A stretch of 20,362 nucleotides of DNA. Origin: a candidate division Zixibacteria bacterium 4484_93. GTDB taxonomy: Bacteria; UBP14; UBA6098; 4484-93. The notes under the pieces were generated by a model. It searched no databases and had not been told where the DNA came from. It was given only the letters and a program-made list of their open reading frames with translations. The position numbers were made by a program, and so were the translations under genes. This document shows, piece by piece, positions 8,301 through 16,623 of the stretch; positions within the stretch are counted from its first letter, which is position 1; each line of letters opens with the position of its first letter. The stretch lies in the NCBI GenBank assembly GCA_002085385.1, contig NATO01000008.1:1-20362 (forward strand). Reading direction: 5' to 3'.

Positions 8301-8849
8301 TCACCTCCCGGAAGAAATGGTTATATTTCCACTCTCCGTCTCGACATCGGGAATAAGCTCCGCCGAACTGTCGTAAAGCCCGAGGTCGGAATCGTGGGTA
8401 TTGTCAACGGAAAGGAGAAGCTCAGCTGTCCCTGGAGAAAGGGCGCGGAAAGTTATCCTCCCTATGCCTCTGGCACTCCCCGACATATCCGAAACGGAAG
8501 CAGAAGCAGGAAGTATTCCCAGAACAAGCTTCACATAACCCTCATCATTGTCGCTGGTGAATGTCAACTGGTTCACCGCACCGGAGTTGGATGTCAGGAA
8601 ATCATCCTCCCGACCAAGTTCTACCACCTCGAGTTTGTCGCTGTCAAAATTGAGCCGAACACCAACGCCAACAAGCTCCTCAACATACTTCAACGCAATC
8701 TCAATATCAAAAACCTCATCAACAACCACAGAAGCAGAGGAAGGAGATACAAGAACCGTCGGGTTATTCTCCTCAGGTTCTGTGCTTTTCTTGGAACAGG
8801 AGATAAATAGTAGTCCAAGAATAATAAACAGCAAGACTAACTTCTTCAC
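8301..8849 (-). CDS. lipoprotein with a cohesin domain
   Basis: A 182-residue protein starting at a GTG with AGGAGGC five bases upstream. The N-terminus is a lipoprotein signal (MKKL, hydrophobic core, LLFISC), with acylation expected at Cys19, followed by a KKSTEPEENNP linker of the type common in FCB lipoproteins. Residues about 30-178 fit the cohesin fold: VSPSSASVVVDEVFDIEI, then GVGVRLNFDSDKLEVVEL, a middle GYVKLVLGILPASASV, RGIGRITFRAL and a closing beta strand. Cohesins bind dockerin modules, and the next gene carries a dockerin-like region, so this may be its membrane-anchored receptor. That pairing is inferred from position. Alternatively it is a generic cohesin-fold beta-sandwich with no dockerin partner. 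It heads the two-gene operon. Confidence 0.85.
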   Translation of the reverse strand: MKKLVLLFIILGLLFISCSKKSTEPEENNPTVLVSPSSASVVVDEVFDIEIALKYVEELVGVGVRLNFDSDKLEVVELGREDDFLTSNSGAVNQLTFTSDNDEGYVKLVLGILPASASVSDMSGSARGIGRITFRALSPGTAELLLSVDNTHDSDLGLYDSSAELIPDVETESGNITISSGR

Positions 8850-8909
8850 AATAGCCTCCTTAGTTTAGATTAAGTTTCTCTATTTGTGAATTCAGGGCGT
8901 TTAATATGC

Positions 8910-8937
8910 AATATAATGCTATTTTCGTAAATGTCAA
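8910..8937 (-). promoter_or_regulatory. candidate sigma-70-type promoter for the cohesin lipoprotein operon
   Basis: Read on the - strand, an exact TTGACA (8932-8937) is separated by 16 bp from TATATT (8910-8915), a five-of-six match to the -10 consensus. Transcription would begin near 8903 and leave a leader of about 50 bases carrying the AGGAGGC site used by the lipoprotein. This is a pattern match only. Confidence 0.55.
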
Positions 8938-8952
8938 TCGATAAATATTGAG

Positions 8953-8980
8953 TTGACTTGAGCTTGTTTTTTCGTAAATT
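8953..8980 (+). promoter_or_regulatory. candidate promoter for waaA
   Basis: TTGACT (8953-8958) lies 16 bp before TAAATT (8975-8980). The predicted start of transcription would fall almost at the waaA ATG (8989), giving a leaderless or nearly leaderless transcript unless one of the ATGs at 8998 or 9001 is used. The -10 is weak (four of six), so confidence is limited. Its -35 faces the -35 of the divergent lipoprotein promoter across 15 bp. Confidence 0.35.
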
Positions 8981-8988
8981 TAAAATCT

Positions 8989-10236
8989 ATGAAACTTATG
9001 ATGCTTGCCTATAACATAATTGCAACCATTTTCTTAGTCATAGCAAGTCCGGCACTCCTGCTATATGCTGTCATTTTCAGGGATAATATATCCGAGAGGA
9101 TTGTCTCTTACAGGTTTTTTTTCTCACGCTCCATCTGGATACACTCGGCATCCATCGGTGAAGCGAGGGCAGCAAAAATTGTCTATGAGAAGATGAAAAT
9201 GCGTTTCCCACAGGTGCAATTCGTTCTAACTGCTATGACCCGTGGCGGGGTCAAGACACTCAAAGAATGTGTGCAGCCACCGGATGTTGCACTCTTTGCA
9301 CCGCTCGACCATCCAGCTTTTCTACTACATTTCTTGAGAATGTTCAATCCGAGCCTCCTCCTCATTATAGAAACGGAGATATGGAGCAATATGATATACT
9401 TCTCATCGAAGCGAGGGACAAAACCCGTGCTTATCAGCGGGAAACTGACAAAAAAAGGAGAAAGGAGACTTCGCCCGGTTAGGTTCTTCATCAGAAAACT
9501 GTTTCCAATGTACCATATGTTTCTTATGAAATCGAATGAGGACGCAAAAAGGATAATCCGCCTCGGCGCACCTATGAACAAGGTGAAGGTGTTGACGAGC
9601 ATAAAATTTGCATCCACCAGAGCAAACGGTGAAATTGAACCCATCAGACACAAAAAAAGAGTCATCGTCGCAGGAAGCCTGAGAAAGGGAGAATTCAAAC
9701 CAATAATCGAATCATTTAAGAAAATCATCCCAAGCCACCCGAATGTGCTACTTATCATAGCACCGAGACATATAAAGAATAAGCTGGAGATAAGATTCTT
9801 GTGCGAGCGGTATGGATTGCTATATGCATTCGATTCAAAAGGCGAATTCCGCGAGGATGTCGATGTATATATCGTGGATACATACGGCAGACTCAATCTC
9901 TTCTATGCAATAGCAGATGTTGCATTTGTCGGTGGAAGCTTGAGGGACTTCGGTGGACACAATCCGTTGGAGCCGGCGAGCTTCGGCGTGCCCGTCATAT
10001 TTGGCCCATATATGAGGCAGGATGCCGCACCTCTCCTGATAGAATGCGGTGGAGCAAAAATGATAGAAACAGATGAGGAACTCCCTGATGAGTTGATAAG
10101 AATATTAGACAGTCCGAAGGTTGCAAAAAGGATGGGGGAAGCATCGAAGAGGATGCTTGCAGAGATGACAGAGAAAGTCGATGAATACTTCGAAATCCTC
10201 AGCGAGCTCGTGAGAGAGAACTATGAAACGGATTGA
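8989..10236 (+). CDS. waaA: 3-deoxy-D-manno-octulosonic acid (Kdo) transferase
   Basis: WaaA/KdtA (GT30) transfers Kdo from CMP-Kdo to the lipid IVA precursor at the inner membrane, so the host makes lipopolysaccharide or a Kdo-lipid A core. The 415-residue length is normal. One N-terminal membrane anchor spans about residues 8-30. Family motifs are clear: HSASIGEARAA with the catalytic Glu58, IIETEIWSNMI at 127-136, APRH near 258, VDTYGRLNLFYAIADVAFVGGSL at about 296-318 (the nucleotide-sugar site) and GGHNPLEPASFGVPVIFGP from 322. No clear ribosome site precedes the ATG at 8989; starts at 8998 or 9001 are possible. The 3' end overlaps the next gene by 14 bp. The call is confident. Mono- or bifunctionality cannot be told from sequence. 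Confidence 0.92.
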   Translation: MKLMMLAYNIIATIFLVIASPALLLYAVIFRDNISERIVSYRFFFSRSIWIHSASIGEARAAKIVYEKMKMRFPQVQFVLTAMTRGGVKTLKECVQPPDVALFAPLDHPAFLLHFLRMFNPSLLLIIETEIWSNMIYFSSKRGTKPVLISGKLTKKGERRLRPVRFFIRKLFPMYHMFLMKSNEDAKRIIRLGAPMNKVKVLTSIKFASTRANGEIEPIRHKKRVIVAGSLRKGEFKPIIESFKKIIPSHPNVLLIIAPRHIKNKLEIRFLCERYGLLYAFDSKGEFREDVDVYIVDTYGRLNLFYAIADVAFVGGSLRDFGGHNPLEPASFGVPVIFGPYMRQDAAPLLIECGGAKMIETDEELPDELIRILDSPKVAKRMGEASKRMLAEMTEKVDEYFEILSELVRENYETD

Positions 10237-10993
10237 ATTTGCAAAGGTTGTCGCACGACTTGCCGGCACAATCCTCAAGGATGGATACCATTCTGTTAAA
10301 AAAATTAAGCATAAAGCCGGAAGAGAGCTGGTTACACAGTATGATATCGCCTCCGAGAATATAATAAAAGAGATGGTTATGCTCCGTTTCCCGGAGGACG
10401 CTATAATAGCTGAGGAAACGAAATCGAGCTTTATCTCCGGCGAACACATCTGGATTATCGACCCGCTCGATGGGACGAACAATTTCGCACACGGATTCCC
10501 GTTCTTCTGCGTTTCAATCGGGATTGCAAATAGAGGGAGTGTGGTTGCCGGAGTGATTTATGACCCGCTGCGGGATGAGATGTTCTGGGCGGATGAGACC
10601 GGTGCATACCTCGGGGATGTTAGGCTCCATACGAGCGAAACAGAGGATATATCCTCCGCCCTGCTTGCCACAGGCTTTCCATACGATATGCCAGCGAGCG
10701 AGGAGGACAATCTGAAGCATTTTGCACATTTCTCAAAAGCTGCTCTGGGGATAAGACGCGCCGGCTCGGCGGCACTGGACCTCGCATATGTAGCAGCAGG
10801 TAGACTTGACGGCTTCTGGGAGTTGAAATTAAAGATGTGGGATATGGCGGCAGGAAGCGTCATCGTGGAGATGGCAGGCGGACAGACAACTACATTCACA
10901 GGGAAGAAATGGAGCATCACATCGGACAGGATAGTTGCATCCAATGGAAAGATACACAGAGCTATGCTGAAGATAATACGAGGGAATCAATGA
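10223..10993 (+). CDS. inositol monophosphatase family protein (SuhB-like)
   Basis: A 256-residue Mg2+-dependent phosphatase of the IMPase/FIG superfamily. The metal-binding residues are visible: Glu64/Glu65 in AEET, then Asp80 and Asp83 in IIDPLDGTNNFAHGFPFF, and Asp207 in WDMAAG near the C-terminus, the three signature sites. Members hydrolyse inositol-1-phosphate, fructose-1,6-bisphosphate, histidinol phosphate or 3'-phosphoadenosine phosphates, and the sequence alone does not choose among them. It overlaps waaA by 14 bp and rlmD by 4 bp (ATGA), so the three are probably made from one transcript. The family call is secure and the substrate open. Confidence 0.88.
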   Translation: MKRIEFAKVVARLAGTILKDGYHSVKKIKHKAGRELVTQYDIASENIIKEMVMLRFPEDAIIAEETKSSFISGEHIWIIDPLDGTNNFAHGFPFFCVSIGIANRGSVVAGVIYDPLRDEMFWADETGAYLGDVRLHTSETEDISSALLATGFPYDMPASEEDNLKHFAHFSKAALGIRRAGSAALDLAYVAAGRLDGFWELKLKMWDMAAGSVIVEMAGGQTTTFTGKKWSITSDRIVASNGKIHRAMLKIIRGNQ

Positions 10994-12354
10994 TAAGAAA
11001 GGGTGATAAAGCGATATTCAAGCTGGAGAAGCTGGTGTATAAAGGATATGCTGCCGGGCATATACTCGGACAGTTCACACTCACGAGAGGCGCATACCCG
11101 GGCGAGGTGGTTCTGGCAACGGTAACCAAGAAGAAAAGAGACTTCCTCGAATGCAGACTCGATAAAGTTCTTATCCCATCAAAGAAAAGGGTTGAACCAA
11201 GATGCCAACATTTTGGAATCTGCGGCGGATGCTCCTGGCAGGATTTGGACTACAATGAGCAGCTTTTGTGGAAAGAGAGGATTGTCCGCGAGAGTTTGGC
11301 AAGGCTCGGCGGTCTGTCACTCCCGGAGGAAAGCTTTCTACCTATTATACCATCGCCTAAAATATTTGAATACAGAAACAAGCTTGAACTACAGTTCGCT
11401 CAAAACCAAAATGGGGAAATAATCGTCGGTATGCACCCGCGTGGAAGATTTAACACAGTTTTCAAGCTCCGCGAATGCAGGCTCGCATCCCCGAAGATAA
11501 GTGAAATAGCAGATGTAGTATCAAACATTGCAAGTGAGCTTCGCCTCTCCACTTACAACGAAAGGAAACGGCAGGGACTCCTGCGGTATCTGACAATAAG
11601 GGAAGGCACAAACGGTTTTATGGTGAATATCACCGTTTTCAGGAGGGAAAGAGAACTATTGAGCGAACTGGCAAGGGGCGTTGTGGACAGCATCGGTGAG
11701 GTCAGGGTAGTCAACTATATCCTGAACGATACACCGTCCAGCACAGCATACGGAATGGAATCGGGATACCTTGCCGGAGACTCCGACCTCATCCTCGAGA
11801 TGCTCGGCAAAAGGTTCATCGTATCGCCGCAATCGTTCTTCCAGACGAACACCGATGGAGCATCTATACTGTATCAGAAGCTGTCTGAGATGCTCGATTT
11901 GAAGGGTGGCGAATCTCTCGTCGACCTGTTCAGCGGAACGGGGACAATCGGGATAATACTCTCGGATAAGGCGGAAAGGGTTGTCGCAATCGAGAATAAT
12001 CCCGATGCGGTGAAGGATGCGAAGAGAAACGCCAAGATAAACGGAGCAAACAATATACGGTTTATCCTTGCCGATGTGAAGAATGCCCTGTCAAAACTTA
12101 TCACCGACGGAGAGAAGCCCGATGTGATTGTGGTCGACCCACCAAGGGACGGATTATCCAAGAAGATAATCTCACGGATAGTTGAGCTTGCCCCGAGGAA
12201 GATTGCCTATATCTCCTGCAATCCGACGACAGTTGCAAGAGACCTGAAAGAGCTGTCGGAGAAATACAGAATCCTCTCCATACAACCTGTCGATATGTTC
12301 CCTCACACATACCATATCGAAACGATAACTTTTATGGAGAAAATTATGACTTGA
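10990..12354 (+). CDS. rlmD: 23S rRNA (uracil-5-)-methyltransferase, RlmD/RumA type
   Basis: A 454-residue SAM-dependent RNA m5U methyltransferase. I start it at the ATG at 10990, which overlaps the previous stop as ATGA and opens directly into a TRAM domain (about residues 1-60); the frame is open further upstream, but that stretch lies inside the phosphatase gene. Cys72, Cys78, Cys81 (CQHFGICGGC) and Cys163 are placed as the 4Fe-4S ligands of RlmD. The catalytic half shows QSFFQTN (281-287), the SAM loop LFSGTGTIG (313-321), VVDPPRDGL (381-389), nucleophile Cys410 in YISCNPTTVARDL, and the general base Glu444 in HIET. RlmD methylates U1939 of 23S rRNA in E. coli. Other RlmC/RlmD/TrmA-family sites are possible in this lineage. 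Confidence 0.88.
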   Translation: MIRKGDKAIFKLEKLVYKGYAAGHILGQFTLTRGAYPGEVVLATVTKKKRDFLECRLDKVLIPSKKRVEPRCQHFGICGGCSWQDLDYNEQLLWKERIVRESLARLGGLSLPEESFLPIIPSPKIFEYRNKLELQFAQNQNGEIIVGMHPRGRFNTVFKLRECRLASPKISEIADVVSNIASELRLSTYNERKRQGLLRYLTIREGTNGFMVNITVFRRERELLSELARGVVDSIGEVRVVNYILNDTPSSTAYGMESGYLAGDSDLILEMLGKRFIVSPQSFFQTNTDGASILYQKLSEMLDLKGGESLVDLFSGTGTIGIILSDKAERVVAIENNPDAVKDAKRNAKINGANNIRFILADVKNALSKLITDGEKPDVIVVDPPRDGLSKKIISRIVELAPRKIAYISCNPTTVARDLKELSEKYRILSIQPVDMFPHTYHIETITFMEKIMT

Positions 12355-12379
12355 CAAACGAGTGGTTCGCTTTTAACAT
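12351..12379 (+). promoter_or_regulatory. candidate promoter for the FG-GAP/deoA/TPR/ispD operon
   Basis: An exact TTGACA (12351-12356) overlapping the rlmD stop codon is followed after 17 bp by TAACAT (12374-12379, four of six). The start would be near 12386, leaving a leader of about 32 bases with an AGGGAAGGG ribosome site before the ATG at 12418. A 6-bp inverted repeat TTCGCT/AGCGAA (12366-12371 and 12386-12391) brackets the -10. Confidence 0.45.
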
Positions 12380-12417
12380 AAGAGCAGCGAAAAAACTCAA
12401 CCACAGGGAAGGGAAAT

Positions 12418-13728
12418 ATGAAAAAGGTTTTGGTATCGCTTTTTGTGGCTCTTTTGTTCGTAAGCCTTCTTTACGGACTCAATCTTCGCTATGTCTCGAC
12501 AATCGTTGGGAACAAGCCAGGTGATATGTTCGGGCTGGTGGTTTCCTCTGGCGGTGATATAAACCACGATGGCTACCCGGAGATACTGGTCAGTGCGATG
12601 GATGGAGGGCTCGGCAGCAAGCAGCCGGGAGTTGTCTACATCTTTCGGGGCAAGACGATATCCGCTGGAGAATCATACGCCTCACTCAGCCAGAATGAGC
12701 CGGGAGACCGCTTCGGCTCGGCTATGTGCTCTCTCGGTGATATAAACGATGACAGCTACGATGATTTCGCCGTTGCTGCTGACCGCTCAGATGCCACCGG
12801 AACAGACGCAGGAGCAGTGTATATCTATCTCGGCGGGAAGGAGAGCCCGACTCTATCCAAGAAACTATCTGGTGAGAGAGCAAACGACTGGTTCGGGACA
12901 TCTATTGCAGGTGGAGCTGACATTACGGGGGATGGAAAACCTGACCTCATTGTCGGGGCAAGCTACGGTGGAGACAATTACTCCGGAGCAGTGTACATAT
13001 TCTCAGGTGCGCAGGATTTCGAGGAGCCGATAGTAATCGAAAAAGGCGAGCCGGGAAGCCTGTTCGGGCATCGTGTCCATATCGTTGGAGATGTGACAGG
13101 AGATGGAATAAACGATATCGCCATCGGGGCATACTATACTACACACTCCGGCAGGAAATACTGTGGAGCGGTCTATATGTTTGCCGGTGGAGAGAAGATA
13201 TCCTCAACGCCTTTTGCAACATTTTTTGGCAGGCAGGAGAAAGATTGGTTCGGCTTCGATGTCGCCGGGCTGGGAGATATTAACAAGGATGGGTTCGCAG
13301 ATTTTGCCGTTGGAGCACCGAGAGCCGGAAAGAAAAGGGAAGGGAGAGTGTATCTCTATTATGGTGGGAAGAGCATTCCAGACAAGCCTGCTATCGTCTT
13401 CGCGGGAAAAGAAGCAGGTGATATGTTTGGCTATTCACTGACCGCCGGGGACATCGACAGAGACAAGCTCTGCGAGCTCATCTGTGGTGCACCGGGATAC
13501 GATACGGGAAACTACCGCTCGGGCAGGGCTTTTATATTCTCACTCTCCTCCCCTCTCAATGCAACGAGCGACTACCACATAAATGGCGAGGCAGCAGATG
13601 ACGAGTGCGGGAAGTTTGTCAGCTTCATCGACGGCGCCTTCGGCAAGGGGAAAGGAGCTCTCTTCCTGAGCGCACCAGGGGTCGAAGGACGCAAGAAGGG
13701 CATTTCCAAACTGTTCATCTATAGATGA
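12418..13728 (+). CDS. secreted FG-GAP (integrin-alpha-like) beta-propeller protein
   Basis: A 436-residue exported protein: signal peptide MKKVLVSLF through LLYG, then a chain of FG-GAP repeats to the end. Seven units can be counted by their DxFG starts and Ca-binding DINxDGxxD loops: GDMFG/DINHDGYPE, GDRFG/DINDDSYDD, NDWFG/DITGDGKPD, GSLFG/DVTGDGIND, KDWFG/DINKDGFAD, GDMFG/DIDRDKLCE and a degenerate DDECG unit. Seven units would close one complete integrin-like propeller, so the protein is essentially one domain. No C-terminal sorting domain is visible, so it is probably periplasmic or loosely outer-surface. The role is unknown, though such propellers usually bind proteins or glycans. Its stop overlaps the nucleoside phosphorylase start by 4 bp (ATGA). 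Confidence 0.85.
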   Translation: MKKVLVSLFVALLFVSLLYGLNLRYVSTIVGNKPGDMFGLVVSSGGDINHDGYPEILVSAMDGGLGSKQPGVVYIFRGKTISAGESYASLSQNEPGDRFGSAMCSLGDINDDSYDDFAVAADRSDATGTDAGAVYIYLGGKESPTLSKKLSGERANDWFGTSIAGGADITGDGKPDLIVGASYGGDNYSGAVYIFSGAQDFEEPIVIEKGEPGSLFGHRVHIVGDVTGDGINDIAIGAYYTTHSGRKYCGAVYMFAGGEKISSTPFATFFGRQEKDWFGFDVAGLGDINKDGFADFAVGAPRAGKKREGRVYLYYGGKSIPDKPAIVFAGKEAGDMFGYSLTAGDIDRDKLCELICGAPGYDTGNYRSGRAFIFSLSSPLNATSDYHINGEAADDECGKFVSFIDGAFGKGKGALFLSAPGVEGRKKGISKLFIYR

Positions 13729-15068
13729 ACCCATACAATATTATAAAAGAGAAAAGAGACGGGAAGAAGCTATCGGCGGATGAGCTTGCCTACATCGTCG
13801 ACGGGTATATCGCCGGCAGTGTGCCAGACTATCAGATGTCCGCATTCCTGATGGCGGTTCTCTTCCGTGGACTCGATTTCGAGGAGACAGCGGAGCTAAC
13901 GAGAATCTATCTTGACTCCGGCGAACAGGCGGACCTCTTTGATATATCCGCACCAAAGATAGACAAGCACTCGACAGGTGGTGTGGGAGATAAGGTCTCG
14001 CTTGTCTTGGCACCGCTCGTGGCATCCTGTGGAGTGTATGTCCCGATGCTCTCAGGGAGGGGGCTTGGACACACAGGTGGAACACTCGATAAACTCGAGA
14101 GCATTCCGGGGTACCGAACAAACCTCACACTCGATGAGTTCGAGGAGCAGGTGAGAAGAATCGGAGTAGCGATAACGGGACAGACCGAGACGCTCGTCCC
14201 CGCGGACAAAAAAATATATGCCCTGCGCGATGTTACAGCAACGGTCGAATCCAAGCCGCTTATATGTGCAAGTATTATGAGCAAGAAGCTCGCAGAAGGA
14301 ATAGATGGACTTGTCCTCGATGTTAAGGCCGGCTCCGGCTCATTCACGAAAACAATCGAGGATGCACTCGAGCTTGCAGAACTATTAGTTCAGGTCGGGA
14401 AACAGCACAACAAGAAGATGTCAGCCCTTTTGACAAATATGAGCCAGCCACTTGGGAGGTTCGTCGGAAACGCACTCGAGACAGTGGAGGCAAGAGATTT
14501 CCTGAAAACCAGCAGAGCAGCTCAAGATCTCTACGATGTGACACTTGCACTATCATCCTGTGCACTTATACTGGGTGGAATCGCCAAATCATATCCAGAG
14601 GCAAAAAAGATTTTGACACAGAAACTCACCGATGGCAGTGCATACAGAAAGTTCATCGAAATGGTCGAGGCACAGGGAGGTGATGCAAAGAAACTGGAAA
14701 AGCTCGAAGAAATACATCGGGCAAGATATATCATAGAGGCTAACTCCCCGAAGAGCGGATTTGTCGAGGATATCGATACGGAGCTCATAGGGATGTTTGC
14801 GGTCGAGCTCGGTGCCGGTCGGAAACGGCTCGAGGACAAAATCGACCCTGCTGTCGGGTTCGAGATACTGAAGAAGATAGGTGATTACACAAAAACAGGT
14901 GAACCGCTTCTGCTCATCTATGCAAACGACAAAGCCAAAGGAGAAAAAATCAGAGAAAAGATAACATACGCTTATACCATATCAAGCATCAGGCAGAAAA
15001 CACCCGATACCATATTTTATATTATAAACGAGAAGGGAAGAACCAGATGGGAACAAAAAGGAAATTAG
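13725..15068 (+). CDS. deoA: pyrimidine-nucleoside / thymidine phosphorylase
   Basis: A 447-residue enzyme of nucleoside phosphorylase family II; it splits thymidine, deoxyuridine or uridine with phosphate into base and (deoxy)ribose-1-phosphate for salvage. The phosphate site KHSTGGVGDKVSL (about 83-95), the signature SGRGLGHTGGTLDKLESIPG (about 112-131), and the substrate loop SIMSKKLAEGIDGLVLDVKAG (about 184-204) are intact, and a PYNP C-terminal domain (about 345-415) follows. Length fits bacterial members (about 430-440 residues). Whether it is thymidine-specific (DeoA) or accepts uridine too (Pdp) cannot be settled by eye. It is coupled to the propeller gene by ATGA and overlaps the TPR gene by 22 bp. 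Confidence 0.92.
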   Translation: MNPYNIIKEKRDGKKLSADELAYIVDGYIAGSVPDYQMSAFLMAVLFRGLDFEETAELTRIYLDSGEQADLFDISAPKIDKHSTGGVGDKVSLVLAPLVASCGVYVPMLSGRGLGHTGGTLDKLESIPGYRTNLTLDEFEEQVRRIGVAITGQTETLVPADKKIYALRDVTATVESKPLICASIMSKKLAEGIDGLVLDVKAGSGSFTKTIEDALELAELLVQVGKQHNKKMSALLTNMSQPLGRFVGNALETVEARDFLKTSRAAQDLYDVTLALSSCALILGGIAKSYPEAKKILTQKLTDGSAYRKFIEMVEAQGGDAKKLEKLEEIHRARYIIEANSPKSGFVEDIDTELIGMFAVELGAGRKRLEDKIDPAVGFEILKKIGDYTKTGEPLLLIYANDKAKGEKIREKITYAYTISSIRQKTPDTIFYIINEKGRTRWEQKGN

Positions 15069-15952
15069 TTGTCGTAATTGCCATCTCTGTTGCTGTTGTT
15101 CTTGCCTCCTGTTCCAAAGGGAAAAATGAGGCAACAAGGGAGGAAAGAAGCTCCGGGCTCAAGGAAACAAACCTCTTAGAACAGGGGATGCAGTCGGTCA
15201 AAAATGGTGAGCTCGAGGAAGCAGAGAAATATTTCAGACAGGCACTCGAACTCAACCCAAACTATATCGAGGCATTGAATAATCTCGGGGCAGTGCTCAC
15301 ACAGCTCGAGCGCTACGAGGAGGCAGATTCGCTCCTGAGGCGAGCTATCGAACTCGATTCGACATATGCCATTGGCTATTTCAACCTTGGCAAGAACTGC
15401 TTCGAGTGGAAGAAATACGATGATGGAATAGAAGCACTGAGCAAGGGACTTGCTATAAAGGAGGATCCGGGGGCATACCTTCTGCTCGGCGATTGTCTCG
15501 ACAGGAAGCATAAGTTTAAAGAATCGCTCGAGGCATACCTGAAATCCGCCGAGATGGATTCTACCAACCCGAGGGTACACTATAGCATCGGGAATTCGCT
15601 TGTCTCTCAGGGGAAATATAAAGATGCTATTCCACACTATAAAAAAGCAATCGAACTTTACCCGAAATATGCCGACGCATACAACAATCTTGGCGTAGCA
15701 TACGCCGCACTGAAAGATTACAAGGAAGCAGAAGAGGTAATAAAGAAGGCGATTGAACTAAAACCCGACTATCCCGCGGCATATATGAACCTCGCCCTAT
15801 GTTATGAGAATCAAGGATACCACACAAAAGCGGCAGAAGAGATGAAAAAATACCTGAAATATGCACCCGAGGATGCACCCGACAGGGAGTTCGTGAAAGG
15901 CAAGATGGAAGAGCTGAGAAAACTCCCCGATGGAGCAAAAACAGAAGAGTGA
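15047..15952 (+). CDS. TPR-repeat lipoprotein
   Basis: A 301-residue protein with a lipoprotein signal: a KRK start, a hydrophobic core and lipobox VLASC, with acylation expected at Cys22. After a charged linker, seven consecutive 34-residue tetratricopeptide repeats cover about residues 42-280, with repeat helices such as AEKYFRQALELNPNY, ADSLLRRAIELDSTY and AIPHYKKAIELYPKY. The TPRs should form a protein-binding superhelix in the periplasm or under the outer membrane, perhaps as an assembly or secretion scaffold. It starts inside the 3' end of deoA (22-bp overlap) and its TGA overlaps the GTG of ispD. The partner is not evident. Confidence 0.88.
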   Translation: MGTKRKLVVVIAISVAVVLASCSKGKNEATREERSSGLKETNLLEQGMQSVKNGELEEAEKYFRQALELNPNYIEALNNLGAVLTQLERYEEADSLLRRAIELDSTYAIGYFNLGKNCFEWKKYDDGIEALSKGLAIKEDPGAYLLLGDCLDRKHKFKESLEAYLKSAEMDSTNPRVHYSIGNSLVSQGKYKDAIPHYKKAIELYPKYADAYNNLGVAYAALKDYKEAEEVIKKAIELKPDYPAAYMNLALCYENQGYHTKAAEEMKKYLKYAPEDAPDREFVKGKMEELRKLPDGAKTEE

Positions 15953-16623
15953 ACACGGCAATAATAGCGGCAGCCGGAAGCGGAACGAGGATGGGAATGC
16001 CGAAAATCTTCCTCGAAATCCTCGGAAAGCCTGTCATCGCACATTGCCTCGAAAGATTTGAACGGGCAAAGAACCTCGATGCGGTTGTCCTCGTCGTCAG
16101 AGAGGATATGATAAAAGAGGCAAAGGCGACCTGCCGGAGGTTCAATATCTCGAAGGTGAAGCATATTACCCCCGGAGGTAAGAGAAGGTCAGATTCCGTC
16201 TGGCAGGGGCTAAAGCTTTTGTCTGATAATACGGAAATTGTCGCAGTTCACGATGGAGCAAGACCGAATGTGTCTATCAGGCTCATCGAGCGATGTATCG
16301 AGTGTGCAAAACTGCACAACGGATGTGTCCCAGGCATCCAGCCAACGGATACGATAAAACAGGTTAAAGGAGATACAATAGTAAGAACAATCTCACGGGA
16401 GAAATTAATACTTACCCAAACGCCGCAGTGCTTCAAATTCAGAATACTCCTCGAATCTTACAGAAGGGCAAAAGAAGAGCAGCTCGATTTCACGGATGAT
16501 GCCGGGTTTGTCGAGCAGTACTTCGGGGATGTTATGCTTATTCCAGGAGAAGAGGAAAACATAAAACTGACCACCCCATTCGACATTGAACTTGCAAAAC
16601 TGATACTATCCATAGAGAATTAG
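15949..16623 (+). CDS. ispD: 2-C-methyl-D-erythritol 4-phosphate cytidylyltransferase
   Basis: IspD catalyses the CTP-dependent third step of the MEP isoprenoid pathway. The 224-residue protein starts at a GTG that overlaps the TPR stop (GTGA). The nucleotide loop AAAGSGTRMGMPK has Arg14 and Lys19 in the catalytic positions; the next residues are IF where most homologues have Q(F/Y). VHDGARP (100-106), PTDTIK (132-137), LTQTPQCF (155-162) and FTDDAG (181-186) complete the active-site set. The partner ispF is not in the window. The stop codon overlaps the stop of the convergent small reading frame by 4 bases. Confidence 0.92.
   Translation: MNTAIIAAAGSGTRMGMPKIFLEILGKPVIAHCLERFERAKNLDAVVLVVREDMIKEAKATCRRFNISKVKHITPGGKRRSDSVWQGLKLLSDNTEIVAVHDGARPNVSIRLIERCIECAKLHNGCVPGIQPTDTIKQVKGDTIVRTISREKLILTQTPQCFKFRILLESYRRAKEEQLDFTDDAGFVEQYFGDVMLIPGEEENIKLTTPFDIELAKLILSIEN

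Noticed and set aside
8912..8917. Perfect TATAAT on the + strand
   Set aside because: No -35-like hexamer stands 15-19 bases upstream. The sequence is better explained as part of the -10 of the divergent - strand promoter.
9183..9896. 237-codon open frame on the - strand
   Set aside because: It is antisense to waaA, which has all family motifs, and has no ribosome site or recognisable domain.
10837..10989. Upstream in-frame extension of rlmD
   Set aside because: The extra 51 residues lie within the phosphatase gene and look like out-of-frame sequence; the TRAM domain starts exactly at the ATG at 10990, which has the usual ATGA overlap.
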